A DNA stretch of 64,000 nucleotides from Hyphomicrobiales bacterium 4NK60-0047b (GCA_040367435.1 BAABWY010000002.1:248001-312000), one strand, 5' to 3'. Shown: positions 43,895 to 54,283, numbered from the stretch's first letter. Notes: generated by a model not told the origin, from the sequence alone. Numbers and translations: made by a program.

Positions 43895-44962
43895 ATGCCC
43901 CATAAAATCCCTGTCACCGTAATCACTGGCTTTCTTGGCGCTGGTAAAACAACACTCATTCGCAACTTGATTGAAAGCGCCAATGGCAAACGCCTAGCTC
44001 TGATCATCAATGAATTCGGTGACGTCGGCGTAGATGGTGAAGTTTTAAAATCTTGCGGCGATGAAAATTGTACCGAAGATGACATTGTAGAACTGGCAAA
44101 CGGTTGTATCTGTTGTACCGTCGCAGAAGATTTTATTCCCACAATGGAAAAATTACTGAGCCGCGATCAGCGCCCGGATCACATCATTATTGAAACATCC
44201 GGCCTCGCTTTACCGCAACCACTAGTACGCGCATTTAATTGGCCAGAGATTAAAACCGAAGTGACCGTTGATGGCGTTGTAACAATCGTCGATGCCCCTG
44301 CCGTCTCAGAAGGACGCTTTGCCGCTAATGAACATCAAGTCCAAGCTCAGCGAGAACAAGACGAAGCACTAGATCACGAAACACCACTTGGCGAGCTTTT
44401 TGAAGACCAGGTGAATTGCGCTGATCTGATTGTTCTCTCGAAAACAGATCTAATCGACGATCAAGCCATAACCAATGTAAAGGCTCTCGTCTCTAAAGAA
44501 ACAAGAGACGGCGTGCAAATGGTCAAATCTCAAAAAGGCAAGCTACCATTAAATGTGCTTTTGGGACTAGACATGAAAGCTGAAGAAGACAATCGCATGT
44601 CGCACCATGAGCGTCATCACGCAGCTCACCACCATGACGATGACCACCATCACGATCATGACCATCACCATCATCACGACCACGATGATTTCGAAAGTTT
44701 CAGCATTACCTTAGAGACAATCGATGACGTGGAAAGCTTTAAAGCCAAACTGGTTGAGACCATCAAAACTCACGACATCTTGCGGCTTAAGGGCTTTGTA
44801 TCTGTAAAAGACAAAGACATGCGCTTGGTAATACAAGCTGTTGGCCCAAGACTAGACGCATACTACGACAAACCCTGGAACCTAGAAGAAACCCGCACGT
44901 CGAATTTGGTTGTGATTGGCCAAGCTGGGATGGATAGAGACACAATTGCATGCTCAGTGTAA
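43895..44962 (+). CDS. cobW: CobW, GTP-binding metallochaperone of the cobalamin pathway
   Basis: The protein has 355 residues. The Walker A motif is GFLGAGKTTLIRNL, followed by the ELANGCICCTVAEDF metal-binding CxCC motif. A His/Asp-rich loop at about 230-260 (HHHDDDHHHDHDHHHHH) is typical of CobW. The C-terminal CobW_C domain ends near WNLEETRTSNLVVIGQAG. CobW is thought to deliver cobalt to the CobN chelatase. A broken DUF4238 gene now lies between cobW and cobN, which are often adjacent. Confidence 0.95.
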   Translation: MPHKIPVTVITGFLGAGKTTLIRNLIESANGKRLALIINEFGDVGVDGEVLKSCGDENCTEDDIVELANGCICCTVAEDFIPTMEKLLSRDQRPDHIIIETSGLALPQPLVRAFNWPEIKTEVTVDGVVTIVDAPAVSEGRFAANEHQVQAQREQDEALDHETPLGELFEDQVNCADLIVLSKTDLIDDQAITNVKALVSKETRDGVQMVKSQKGKLPLNVLLGLDMKAEEDNRMSHHERHHAAHHHDDDHHHDHDHHHHHDHDDFESFSITLETIDDVESFKAKLVETIKTHDILRLKGFVSVKDKDMRLVIQAVGPRLDAYYDKPWNLEETRTSNLVVIGQAGMDRDTIACSV

Positions 44963-44988
44963 CCAAAACTAAGTTTGGATACTTAAAT

Positions 44989-45981
44989 TTATAAATAGTT
45001 TTCAAACTGGACGAAGTCTCTTTGATACTTTGCATACAAATCTGAAGGAAAAATACCTTTACGAGCAACTACCACACCACTGTCACCAGGCACACTCATG
45101 CTTTGCACATCATACTTATAAGAAAGCTTAGAGTATCTAAGCATCTGACCTTCAAGTTTCCGAATTCTCCTCTGACTGGCAATGCTATCAGTAGCAAATA
45201 AAGCTTGTCTGCGATTAACTTCTTTAACCAAGTCTTCTGAGTCACTATTTGACAACTGAGTTTGCCATTTTCCAATCAAACAATAATCTTTTGAAAGAGG
45301 AAATGTACATTCACAATTACCTCCTGCAGGGGGCATTCCATAATGCCCGACATCTAAATCTAAATTGAGTGCAGTATATGGACAATCTCCGATAGCAACC
45401 CTACCAGAAGGAGATCTTAATAGAGAATATTTAAACCCACTCATAAGTTGACACAAATCTTGAATACAAAATTGTATTGCATTTAAATATTCTAAATTAT
45501 CTGCTTTTAATAATATCGATCCATCTGCTATAAGCTCAGAAGCTTGCTTTCCATCCCAAGGATGGTCCTTTAAAGCAAAAGGTTGAATTTCACCCTTATG
45601 TTCTAACTGGCTGAGATTTAATTTGGTTACCTCTTCAAGATTTGATTGAATATAATTTTGAAAAGTAGGGTTTCTTAATTGTGATAAGGCAATATAAACT
45701 AGTAAAATTTGTAAATCATCAGTCTCTAATATTCCATTTTCAGCAATTTTTTTCACAACTGGAAATGAAAATTCTTCAAATTTACTGATGGCTTCCTCAA
45801 ATTGAACATTTATCCCTTAATCATCGTGATAAGTATACAAATCCCTTTCAGCAAAAATATTTTTAGTACTAGGATTAAATGAATGCCCATCTTTTTTAAA
45901 AACCGACAGCCTAGAGTTACTATTTGCAAATAAATCAAGGTGAGCTTTTTGAACATAATGATGTTTTCTTGGTTTATCCAT
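44989..45981 (-). pseudogene. DUF4238 gene interrupted by an in-frame TAA
   Basis: On the minus strand an ATG at 45981 opens a frame starting MDKPRKHHYVQKAHLDLFAN, the usual start of DUF4238 proteins. It runs in one frame to 44989 (331 codons) except for TAA at 45817-45819, codon 55, between YTYHDD and GINVQFEEAISKFEEF. Downstream, the frame keeps family features such as SGRVAIGDCPYTALNLDLDV. A GTG at 45756 could restart translation of 255 residues but lacks the conserved N-terminus. It is inserted opposite in orientation between cobW and cobN, and looks more AT-rich than either. The family's function is unknown. A nonsense mutation is the simplest reading; a sequencing error is not excluded. 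Confidence 0.8.
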
Positions 45982-46025
45982 TCATTTACATTATCTGATT
46001 CTAAGTATTTCAATATGGAAATAAT

Positions 46026-49000
46026 ATGCATTTATTGACAGCACAAGCCGGCGGCATCGACGACGGCAAAGACCCAATTGACCTGGCCCAAACGCCGGGC
46101 GATATCGTCGTGCTCACCTCCGCAGATACTGAGATCGCTGGCCTTGCAAAAGCATATTCCGGTTTTCAAAATAGTTCCTCTTTACGCTTAGCAAACCTGC
46201 TTAACTTAAATCACAATTATTCTATTGATCTCTACATTGAGCAAACTCTAAAACATGCCAAGCTCATCATTGTGCGTGTGCTTGGTGGCCCCTCTTATTG
46301 GCAATATGGCCTTGATGAATTAACGCGCCTTTGTCGCGGTAATAATATAAAACTCAGCGTCATGTCAGGCTCGGCTTATAAAGACGAAACCCTGGACGCT
46401 TACTCAACCATCGATCAAGAAACAACTGACCAACTCTGGTCATATCTGGTTGAAGGCGGCTCTGAGAATTACAGCAATTTTTTAAACCATGGCGCTCATC
46501 TCATTGAGCCTGAAAAAAACAGCAAACCACTCCCAGCCCAACCTTTGCCAAAAGCAGGTATCTACTGGCCAGGTACAATAATCAAATCAATCGATGATAT
46601 TAAAACGCATTGGCATTTATCCCAGCCTATAACTGCAATTACCTTCTACCGCGCATTGCTGCAATCTGGTGATCTAGACCCAATTGATCAACTAATAAAG
46701 GATCTTATTAATCAAGGCCTCAACCCCCTACCGATTTTTGCCAGCAGCTTAAAAGACCAGGTCGCCAAAGACATCATCACTGATATTTTCAGTGAAGCGA
46801 AACCATCGGCAATCATCAACACCACTTCTTTCGCCATTTCAAAACCGGGAACAGACTGGCAAGGCACAATCCTAGATCGATCCGAAACCCCGGTTTTCCA
46901 AGCCATCCTCTCAGGTTCCAACAAAGACACATGGCAAGACAATCCAAGAGGGTTGATCTCAAGAGACATCGCCATGAATGTCACCTTGCCAGAAATAGAT
47001 GGCCGCATCACCACCAGAGCCATCTCCTTCAAATCAGATTTTGGCCGCGATGAAAATGTTGAAACCTCACTTGTTGGCCACAAAGCCGAACCAAACAGAA
47101 CCGAATTCGTCGCAAAACTAGCAGCCAGCTGGTCAAAGCTTCAAAGCACTGAGATAGAAAAACGCAAAGTCGCTCTCATTCTCTCAAACTATCCCTCAAA
47201 TGATGGCCGCATTGCCAACGGCGTCGGGTTAGACACACCAGCTGGCACAATCAAGCTTTTAGAAGCGATGAAAGAAGCGGGCTATGATCTAAACACCATT
47301 CCAACAAATGGCGATGAGCTCATCAAACAATTACAACACGCCACAGCAGATAAATCTGAATGGCATCATTACCCACTAACTGACTTTCAAAAAGCCTGGA
47401 ACAAACTCGATCAAACTTTCAAAGATGAAGTTGTAGAACGATGGGGGCAACCAGATGAAGATCCCTCATTCAATCATGAAAATGATAGTTTTCTAATACG
47501 CACCATTTCACTTGGGGCTGTCATGGTTGGTGTGCAGCCAGGCCGGGGTAGCGGGCTCGACGCCAAGCTCTCTCATCATGATGCAACTATCCCGCCCACT
47601 CACGAATATCTCGCCTTTTACTTTTGGTTGAGAGAAGAGTTTAAAATGGATGCCATCATCCATATGGGCAAACATGGCAATCTAGAATGGCTCCCCGGCA
47701 AAGCGCTGGCCCTAAGCAAAAGCTGCGCTCCAGAAGCGATCTTAGGGGCCACCCCTCATATTTATCCGTTTATTGTTAATGACCCGGGCGAAGGCGCACA
47801 AGCCAAACGCCGCACCAGCGCCGTCATCATTGATCATCTAACACCACCCCTCACCAGAGCTGAAAGCTACGGCCCGTTAAAAGACCTGGAATGCCTGGTC
47901 GATGAATATTACGAAGCAGCCGGTGTTGACCCAAGACGCACGAAAATTCTAGGTGAAGACATCATCAGCCTTGCTCAATCAATTGGTCTCTCGAAAGATT
48001 GCGATATTAAAGAGAGCGATTGCGATGACACCAAACTACAAAAACTGGACAATTTCCTCTGCGAATTAAAAGAACTACAAATCAGGGACGGTTTGCATAT
48101 CTTCGGCGAGGCTCCAAAAGGAGAGCAAAAAACAAATCTCCTGCTCGCCCTCACAAGATTACCCCGTGGGGAAATAAAAAAAGAAGAAGGTGAAATTGTC
48201 AGCACAGCTGAAACCGAGCACCAGTCTATCTTACGTGCACTTGCAAATGACCTAAACTTAGGTTTTGATCCATTAATCACTGAAATGGCAACCCCATGGC
48301 AAGGCCCAAAACCAGAAGTGCTACAATCAATCACAGACCAATCCTGGCGCACAAACGGCGACACAGTTGAGAGACTAGAAATTCTAGCCGAGCAACTCGT
48401 TAATGGTTCACACAGCCCAGATCCAAGCTGGCCTAAATCAGAATGGAAAGAAACAAGTCCCGTTCTAGATTACATACACACTCACTTGAGCCCACTTCTT
48501 GAAACCTGCGCATCCAAAGAAATCGAAGGCGTGCTAAAAGCCTTAGACGGAAAATTCATCGAGCCGGGCCCATCAGGCGCGCCAACCCGTGGCCGCTTAG
48601 ATGTCCTCCCAACAGGGCGCAATTTCTACACCATCGACAATCGCACCATTCCAACCGAAACCGCTTGGCGTTTAGGCAAACAATCAGCCGAAACAGTCAT
48701 CAAAGCCTACACCCAAGCCAATGGCGAATGGCCAAAACAAATCGCTCTTTCTGCATGGGGCACATCTAACATGCGCACTGGCGGCGATGACATCGCTCAA
48801 GCCTTAGCCTTCATCGGCACACGCCCCACATGGGATAGCGCTTCGCGCCGCGTCACCGGCTTTGAAATCATTCCCTTGTCTGAATTGAACCGCCCGCGAG
48901 TTGACCTTTTATTGCGTATTTCAGGCTTTTTCCGTGATGCCTTCCCAGCCCAAATTGATCTCTTACAAAGCGCCATCAATGCCGTAGCTGACTTGGATGA

Positions 49001-49814
49001 AAATGAAAACGCCAACCCCTTGCGTGCAGCTTACCTCAAACAAAAAGAAATCCTTCAAAGTGAAGGGCACTCAAAAACAGACGCTGATAAAAAAGCCAAG
49101 GCCCGTATTTTCGGTTCAGCCCATATGAGCTATGGCGCCGGCCTAAAAGACATGGTCCACTCCGGCCAGTGGACAACAAGAGAAGACCTTGCAGATCAAT
49201 ACATAAAATCAAGTGCCTTTACCTATGGCCAGGCAAAAGAAAATGAAACAGATGGCAAAGAAGCGCTAGAGCATTTCAAAGCGCTGTTGAAGTCGACCAA
49301 TCTCGTTGTCCATAACCAAGACACAAGAGAATTTGATATTCTCGATAGTGAAGATTTTTATCAATTTGAAGGCGGCCTTTCAGCGTCAGTTGAAAGCTTA
49401 GCTGGCAAAGCTCCAGAAATTTATCACAATGATCATAGCAACCCAGAGAACCCAAAAGTTCAAACACTAAGCGAAGAAATTGCAAAAATCGTTCGCGGCC
49501 GAGCCGCAAACCCGAAATGGATTAAAGCCATTCAGCGACACGGTGCAAAAGGAGCCAGCGAAATTCTCGCCACCGTTACAAATCTCAGCGCATTTGCCAG
49601 CCTAACAAACGCAGTCGAAGAACATCACTTTGAAAGTTTGTTCGAAGCCTATTTAGTCGATGAAGATGTAAGGGAATTTTTGCAAACTTCAAATAAACCA
49701 GCTATGGAAGAGATCGCAAAGCAATTTCAAGAAGCAATAGAACGCGGCCTCTGGAAACCAAAACGCAATAGCGCATATCATTACCTAGAAACACTATACT
49801 CAAAGGCAGAGTAA
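46026..49814 (+). CDS. cobN: Cobaltochelatase subunit CobN
   Basis: The protein has 1,262 residues. It is the large subunit of the aerobic ATP-dependent cobalt chelatase that inserts Co(II) into hydrogenobyrinate a,c-diamide. Landmarks are VLGGPSYWQYGLDELTRLCR, SNYPSNDGRIANGVGLDTPA, MVGVQPGRGSGLD, IIHMGKHGNLEWLPGKALAL, LPTGRNFYTIDNRTIPTETA and FGSAHMSYGAGLKD. The AAA+ partners CobS and CobT of the chelatase are not in the window and must be encoded elsewhere. Gene and protein appear complete. The cobO gene follows after 206 bp that hold a large hairpin element. Confidence 0.96.
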   Translation: MHLLTAQAGGIDDGKDPIDLAQTPGDIVVLTSADTEIAGLAKAYSGFQNSSSLRLANLLNLNHNYSIDLYIEQTLKHAKLIIVRVLGGPSYWQYGLDELTRLCRGNNIKLSVMSGSAYKDETLDAYSTIDQETTDQLWSYLVEGGSENYSNFLNHGAHLIEPEKNSKPLPAQPLPKAGIYWPGTIIKSIDDIKTHWHLSQPITAITFYRALLQSGDLDPIDQLIKDLINQGLNPLPIFASSLKDQVAKDIITDIFSEAKPSAIINTTSFAISKPGTDWQGTILDRSETPVFQAILSGSNKDTWQDNPRGLISRDIAMNVTLPEIDGRITTRAISFKSDFGRDENVETSLVGHKAEPNRTEFVAKLAASWSKLQSTEIEKRKVALILSNYPSNDGRIANGVGLDTPAGTIKLLEAMKEAGYDLNTIPTNGDELIKQLQHATADKSEWHHYPLTDFQKAWNKLDQTFKDEVVERWGQPDEDPSFNHENDSFLIRTISLGAVMVGVQPGRGSGLDAKLSHHDATIPPTHEYLAFYFWLREEFKMDAIIHMGKHGNLEWLPGKALALSKSCAPEAILGATPHIYPFIVNDPGEGAQAKRRTSAVIIDHLTPPLTRAESYGPLKDLECLVDEYYEAAGVDPRRTKILGEDIISLAQSIGLSKDCDIKESDCDDTKLQKLDNFLCELKELQIRDGLHIFGEAPKGEQKTNLLLALTRLPRGEIKKEEGEIVSTAETEHQSILRALANDLNLGFDPLITEMATPWQGPKPEVLQSITDQSWRTNGDTVERLEILAEQLVNGSHSPDPSWPKSEWKETSPVLDYIHTHLSPLLETCASKEIEGVLKALDGKFIEPGPSGAPTRGRLDVLPTGRNFYTIDNRTIPTETAWRLGKQSAETVIKAYTQANGEWPKQIALSAWGTSNMRTGGDDIAQALAFIGTRPTWDSASRRVTGFEIIPLSELNRPRVDLLLRISGFFRDAFPAQIDLLQSAINAVADLDENENANPLRAAYLKQKEILQSEGHSKTDADKKAKARIFGSAHMSYGAGLKDMVHSGQWTTREDLADQYIKSSAFTYGQAKENETDGKEALEHFKALLKSTNLVVHNQDTREFDILDSEDFYQFEGGLSASVESLAGKAPEIYHNDHSNPENPKVQTLSEEIAKIVRGRAANPKWIKAIQRHGAKGASEILATVTNLSAFASLTNAVEEHHFESLFEAYLVDEDVREFLQTSNKPAMEEIAKQFQEAIERGLWKPKRNSAYHYLETLYSKAE

Positions 49815-49837
49815 ACTAAAATGGTAAGTAACCAACT

Positions 49838-49994
49838 ATACGAAGAAGGAGTGGCACCACTTCGGTGCCAGGACATGGCAGCAGGGCTGCCCGGCGCTTA
49901 GCGCCGCACAGTGCGGTTGCTAGTGGGCAACCCAAGCACAGCTAAAATGGAGGCCCATGAGCTTCAGCTCATGGAATAGCCGTGAGAGAAAAAA
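49838..49994 (+). repeat. Large four-hairpin element, copy D, containing a short element, inside the cob operon
   Basis: It begins TACGAAGAAGGAGT. Its hairpins are TGGCACC/GGTGCCA (49852-49870), GGCAGC/GCTGCC, GGCGC/GCGCC and CCATGAGC/GCTCATGG within GGC/GCC; it ends CCGTGAGAGAAAA. A short element (GGTTGC/GCAACC, tail AAGCACAGCTAAAATGGAGG) sits between hairpins three and four at 49909-49945. It runs with the direction of cobN and cobO and would be transcribed in their shared mRNA. Confidence 0.8.
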
Positions 49995-50020
49995 AGCGCA
50001 AATAAAAAGGACCAAACAAA

Positions 50021-50632
50021 ATGGGCAAACCGATTGATAGTGAACGCCACCATGACAAAATGGTGCAACGCAAAGAACTACACGACAAAAAAATGGCTGA
50101 GAAAACTGCGGACAAAGGCTTGCTCATTGTTCATACAGGCACAGGCAAAGGCAAATCTTCTTCAGCCTTCGGAATGGTCATGCGCGGCATAACTCACGGC
50201 TTTAACATCGGCATCGTCCAATTCATCAAAGGCGACTGGGAGTCGGGCGAGCGTGACGTATTGATGAAATTTCCAGAGCAAGTTGAAATCCACGCCATGG
50301 GCGAAGGCTTCACCTGGGAAACTCAAGATAGAGAACGCGACATAGAAGTCACCAAAAAAGCCTGGGAGAAATCAAAAGAATTTATCGAAGACCCAAATGT
50401 TAAAATGGTCGTACTCGACGAATTAAACATCGCGCTTCGTTATGATTACCTTGAGTTAGATGACGTCATCGAAACACTAAAAAACAGAGCGGCAGATAAA
50501 CACATCATCGTCACTGGTCGCAACGCCAAGCCTGAACTGATCGAAGTTGCTGATCTCGTCACAGAAATGAAATTGATCAAACACCCCTTTAAAGAACAAG
50601 GCATCAAAGCCCAAAAAGGCATTGAATACTGA
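50021..50632 (+). CDS. cobO: Cob(I)yrinic acid a,c-diamide adenosyltransferase
   Basis: The protein has 203 residues. It transfers the 5'-deoxyadenosyl group of ATP to reduced cobalt. The P-loop is VHTGTGKGKSSSAFGMVMRG, followed by VQFIKGDWESGERD, a MGEGFTWETQDRERD motif, and VVLDELNIALRYDYL. AAGGA lies upstream of the ATG. It is followed by cobQ after 76 bp. Confidence 0.95.
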   Translation: MGKPIDSERHHDKMVQRKELHDKKMAEKTADKGLLIVHTGTGKGKSSSAFGMVMRGITHGFNIGIVQFIKGDWESGERDVLMKFPEQVEIHAMGEGFTWETQDRERDIEVTKKAWEKSKEFIEDPNVKMVVLDELNIALRYDYLELDDVIETLKNRAADKHIIVTGRNAKPELIEVADLVTEMKLIKHPFKEQGIKAQKGIEY

Positions 50633-50708
50633 AGTCTAGCCAAAGAATTTTGTCTAGACCCAATATTAATTTGTTCCCAAACCAGGTCAGAACCAAAGTT
50701 GATTTCAC

Positions 50709-52211
50709 GTGACAAAGCCACATAATAAAAAAGCATGCAAAGCCTTTATGGTTCAAGGCACCGGCTCCAATGTGGGCAAATCAATGTTGGTGGCAGGGTT
50801 ATGCCGATACTTCACGAACCAGGGGCTGACCGTTCGTCCCTTTAAACCACAAAACATGTCAAACAATGCCGCAGTTACAAAAGATGGCGGAGAAATCGGC
50901 CGCGCTCAAGCGCTCCAGGCTCTGGCATGTAAAACAGACCCAACCATTCATATGAACCCCGTTCTCTTAAAACCAGAGGGCGAATGCGGTTCACAAGTAA
51001 TCGTACAAGGCAAACGATTAGGTTCTTATAAAGCAAAAGATTTCTATAACTTAAAAAGGACGCTCATGCCGAAAGTTTTAGAAAGCTTTGAGCACTTAAA
51101 AAAAGAAGCGGACCTCATCATCGTTGAAGGTGCAGGCTCAGCCTCTGAAATTAACCTGCGCGAAAATGACATCGCCAATATGGGATTTGCAATCGCTGCC
51201 AAACTTCCGGTTATTCTAGCCGCAGACATAGATAGAGGCGGTGTATTAGCCAGTATTGTCGGCACTCATGCCTTGTTGCCAAAAGATGAAATTGAACTCA
51301 TCAAAGGCTATATCATCAATAAATTTCGCGGTGATCCAACCCTCTTCACATCAGCTGAAACTCTAATCACTGAAAAAACCACCTGGCCAAGCCTCGGCGT
51401 CTGTCCCTGGTTTCCAAAAGCAAACCTACTCCCCGCAGAAGATAGTCAAGATTTGGAGAACAACGCAAATGTTAAGACAACCTCATCTAAATTGATTAAA
51501 GTCGCAGTGCCCGTTCTTCCGCGTATAGCTAATTTTGATGACCTTGATCCTCTAGCTGCCGAACCAAATGTTACCCTAACCTTAGTGAAACAAGGTGAGC
51601 TCATACCAGATGACACAGACCTCATCATCTTAACCGGCTCAAAAGCCACCATCTCAGATTTAGAAGCACTATATAAAGAAGGTTGGCACATAGATATAGC
51701 CAAACACATCCGACAAGGGGGCCATATTCTTGGTCTTTGTGGGGGCTATCAAATGCTAGGCCGGTTAATAAAAGATCCACACGGTCTAGAAGGCAGTGCC
51801 ACAGAAATTGAAGGCCTTAAATTATTAGATATTGATACGACCCTAGAGCCCCAGAAAACTCTCACGCAGGTATCAGCCGAATTTCTAGAAACTCACTCAA
51901 CTCTCTCAGCCTATGAAATGCATATGGGCAAAACAGCCGGGCCAGATACAAACCGGCCTCTTTTCAAAATTAAGAATAATGAAAACCAAATGGAAGGTGC
52001 ACAAAACCTTTCAGGAAAAGTCATGGGCACATATCTTCACGGCCTATTTCAAGCTGATGAATTCAGAAATAACTTTCTACAAAAAATACACAAAAATTTT
52101 GAAAGCCAAACAGCTTATAAAACTCAAATCGAAACCACTCTTGATGAACTATCAGAGCACATAGAAAAGTCTTTAAATATCAAAGAAATTGAAAAGGCAC
52201 AGTGTCGATAA
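50709..52211 (+). CDS. cobQ: Cobyric acid synthase
   Basis: The protein has 500 residues. It amidates four side chains of adenosylcobyrinic acid a,c-diamide using glutamine and ATP. The N-terminal ATPase part shows MVQGTGSNVGKSMLVAGLCR and PFKPQNMSNNAAVT; the glutaminase part has the nucleophile in HILGLCGGYQMLGRLI and the His in KVMGTYLHGLF. The start is a GTG at 50709; the conserved region begins 14 residues later. Its last 32 bases overlap the end of the convergent cobD. Confidence 0.95.
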   Translation: MTKPHNKKACKAFMVQGTGSNVGKSMLVAGLCRYFTNQGLTVRPFKPQNMSNNAAVTKDGGEIGRAQALQALACKTDPTIHMNPVLLKPEGECGSQVIVQGKRLGSYKAKDFYNLKRTLMPKVLESFEHLKKEADLIIVEGAGSASEINLRENDIANMGFAIAAKLPVILAADIDRGGVLASIVGTHALLPKDEIELIKGYIINKFRGDPTLFTSAETLITEKTTWPSLGVCPWFPKANLLPAEDSQDLENNANVKTTSSKLIKVAVPVLPRIANFDDLDPLAAEPNVTLTLVKQGELIPDDTDLIILTGSKATISDLEALYKEGWHIDIAKHIRQGGHILGLCGGYQMLGRLIKDPHGLEGSATEIEGLKLLDIDTTLEPQKTLTQVSAEFLETHSTLSAYEMHMGKTAGPDTNRPLFKIKNNENQMEGAQNLSGKVMGTYLHGLFQADEFRNNFLQKIHKNFESQTAYKTQIETTLDELSEHIEKSLNIKEIEKAQCR

Positions 52212-53187
52212 CAAATAATAAAACACCGATCAAACCAATCAAAGGCAAAATTAAAAACACCGCCCGTTTCATAATTGCCAAAGCCTGCCAGATATCTTCA
52301 GCATCAGCATCTAGCCGCCCCTTTGCATTAATCCAAGGGTCCTGTTTCATCACATCAAAATAAACACGTGGGCCTGCTAAAGCTATCCCAAGCGCACCCG
52401 CCATGGCAGCTTCTGGCCACCCCGCATTTGGTGAACTATGCTTACCCGAATCTTTCATCATCACCCGAAACACATCTCCCCCATTGGCATAGCGAAGTTG
52501 AGCAATAATCACAATTAACAACCCTGTTAATCGAGACGGTACAAAGTTAAGAACATCATCAAACCGCGCTGCAGCCCAACCAAAACCCAAAAATCTCTGG
52601 GTTTTGTGACCAATCATACTATCAGCTGTATTCACGGCTTTATAAAAAATCAGCCCAGGCAAACCACCGATAAAATAAAACAAAACAGGCGCAATAAACC
52701 CATCCGATAAATTTTCAGCTCCAGATTCAATCGCTGCGCGCGCAACGCCTCGCTCATCAAGCGCGGTTACATCACGCCCAACAATCTGCCCAACAGAAAG
52801 TCGTGCTTCTTCAATAGTTTTAAATTTAAGAGCTTCGTTAACATCCCGAACATGCTCATAAAGCGAGCGACCAGAAAGTAAAATCGCAGCTAGCAAAACT
52901 TCCAGAGCCATACCCCAAAGACCAATATCATTACAGATCAATGAAATGGCAATGCCAACCACCAACCAAATAGATAGATACAAAAACAGACCAAAGACAC
53001 CACGCAATTTCTGCATGTTAAACGAAACGGTTTGTTTATTAAAACGCGCTTCAATCATGGTAAGTACGTCTCCCATAAATTGAACAGGATGCGCTATATG
53101 ACTATAAAGTCGCTTAGGGTCACTAATTAACCAATCAAGAAGTATCGCTAAAATGAGGAGGAGTGCCCTCAAATCCATATCAGGCAT
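52180..53187 (-). CDS. cobD: Adenosylcobinamide-phosphate synthase CobD/CbiB
   Basis: The protein has 335 residues and several membrane helices. It attaches (R)-1-amino-2-propanol phosphate to adenosylcobyric acid. Landmarks are LLDWLISDPKRLYSHIAHPV at the start, VGQIVGRDVTALDERGVARA, ESGAENLSDGFIAPVLFYFI, NTADSMIGHKT and AGWPEAAMAGALGIALAGPR. It overlaps cobQ by 32 bp tail to tail. cobC lies 88 bp upstream in the same direction. Confidence 0.95.
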   Translation of the reverse strand: MPDMDLRALLLILAILLDWLISDPKRLYSHIAHPVQFMGDVLTMIEARFNKQTVSFNMQKLRGVFGLFLYLSIWLVVGIAISLICNDIGLWGMALEVLLAAILLSGRSLYEHVRDVNEALKFKTIEEARLSVGQIVGRDVTALDERGVARAAIESGAENLSDGFIAPVLFYFIGGLPGLIFYKAVNTADSMIGHKTQRFLGFGWAAARFDDVLNFVPSRLTGLLIVIIAQLRYANGGDVFRVMMKDSGKHSSPNAGWPEAAMAGALGIALAGPRVYFDVMKQDPWINAKGRLDADAEDIWQALAIMKRAVFLILPLIGLIGVLLFVIDTVPFQFL

Positions 53188-53275
53188 AAATAAAATCTCT
53201 AATCACCAAAATCAGAACAGAAATTACAAAAAGGAACTACAAAAAGAGTCTACAAAATAAAGCAGACCTAATCAA

Positions 53276-54283
53276 TTAAGCTGGCACGGCCTGAGTATCC
53301 AATGCATCTTGAAATAACTCTTCAAATTGCTTTAAATCACTCTGACTTTTACAAAGACCAATCCGTAACCAGTTTTGATTATAATCAAACCGTCTTGTCC
53401 AAATCGCGCGCTTAGCTAATTCATGATGTAATGTGCGGGCATCAGGTACTTCAATCAAGTTAAACAATAAAGTACCCCCAACAACTTGAATGGAAAGGCG
53501 TTCAAACACTGCTCTATGCATTTTTGATTGCAATTCAAGCAATTGTAAGCTTTTTTCCGCCCACTCTTTATCCTGTAAAGCTTTACGGCCAATTTCAATA
53601 GCGGGGCCTGAAACAGCCCAATCCCCCATTAAATCTCTCAAACGGTCCAAAAATCGCTCAGGCCCAACAGCAAATCCTAACCGAAGCCCCGCAAGACCGT
53701 AAAATTTACCAATCGAACGTAAAACAATGACAGAACCATTATCATGAAGAGGCACATAACTTATTTCAGGATGACAATCTGCAAAAGCTTCATCAAGTAT
53801 CAATGCTCCGCCCTTAGCCTTTAAAGCCTCGGCTAATTTACGAAATTTTTTAGGACTGATTACCGAACCGTCAGGGTTGTTAGGGTTTACAAGTACAACA
53901 ATTGTCGCATCCCCTATATCATCCAAACTATCAATCAAATGAACATCATGACCATAGCGTCGCCAGGAAGCCTCATGAGATGAAAATGTCGGACTAACAA
54001 TCGCAACTTTCATTGTCGGAAAAATTTGCGGTAAAGTTTGAATAAGAGCTTCAGACCCAGCCGCTGAAATGAGCCCAACCCCTTGCGGCACTGAATAAGT
54101 CTCACGAGCAACAACTTCAAGCGCATTTAAATCAGATGGATCAGGAAGGCGGTGAAAACAGGATTGAGGTAAATCTTTAATAAAATACCCATTCGGATTA
54201 ATGCCTGTAGACAGGTCTAACCACTTAAAAGGCTCGATTCCATAGTCCTTAGCAGCTTTTAACAGCTCTCCACCATGTAACAT
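53276..54283 (-). CDS. cobC: Threonine-phosphate decarboxylase CobC/CobD-type aminotransferase
   Basis: The protein has 335 residues and belongs to the PLP-dependent aminotransferase class I/II fold. Landmarks are MLHGGELLKAAKDYGIEPF, WLDLSTGINPNGY, LVNPNNPDGSVIS, and the PLP lysine in VLRSIGKFYGLAGLRLGFAV. In cobalamin synthesis it provides aminopropanol phosphate for CobD, the next gene on the same strand. The name follows Pseudomonas usage; the Salmonella equivalent is cobD. Confidence 0.92.
   Translation of the reverse strand: MLHGGELLKAAKDYGIEPFKWLDLSTGINPNGYFIKDLPQSCFHRLPDPSDLNALEVVARETYSVPQGVGLISAAGSEALIQTLPQIFPTMKVAIVSPTFSSHEASWRRYGHDVHLIDSLDDIGDATIVVLVNPNNPDGSVISPKKFRKLAEALKAKGGALILDEAFADCHPEISYVPLHDNGSVIVLRSIGKFYGLAGLRLGFAVGPERFLDRLRDLMGDWAVSGPAIEIGRKALQDKEWAEKSLQLLELQSKMHRAVFERLSIQVVGGTLLFNLIEVPDARTLHHELAKRAIWTRRFDYNQNWLRIGLCKSQSDLKQFEELFQDALDTQAVPA

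Noticed and set aside
44620-44680. His/Asp-rich coding stretch considered as a repeat insertion in cobW
   Set aside because: A His-rich metal-binding loop at this position is normal for CobW proteins.
49838-49994. Large hairpin element considered as a cobalamin riboswitch of the cob operon
   Set aside because: The same element occurs beside unrelated genes and in antisense or convergent positions, and the conserved B12-box and core sequences of cobalamin riboswitches are missing.
52180-52211. Overlap of the cobQ and cobD ends taken as a possible frameshift
   Set aside because: Both proteins have full family length, and the 32-bp tail-to-tail overlap is consistent with two intact convergent genes.
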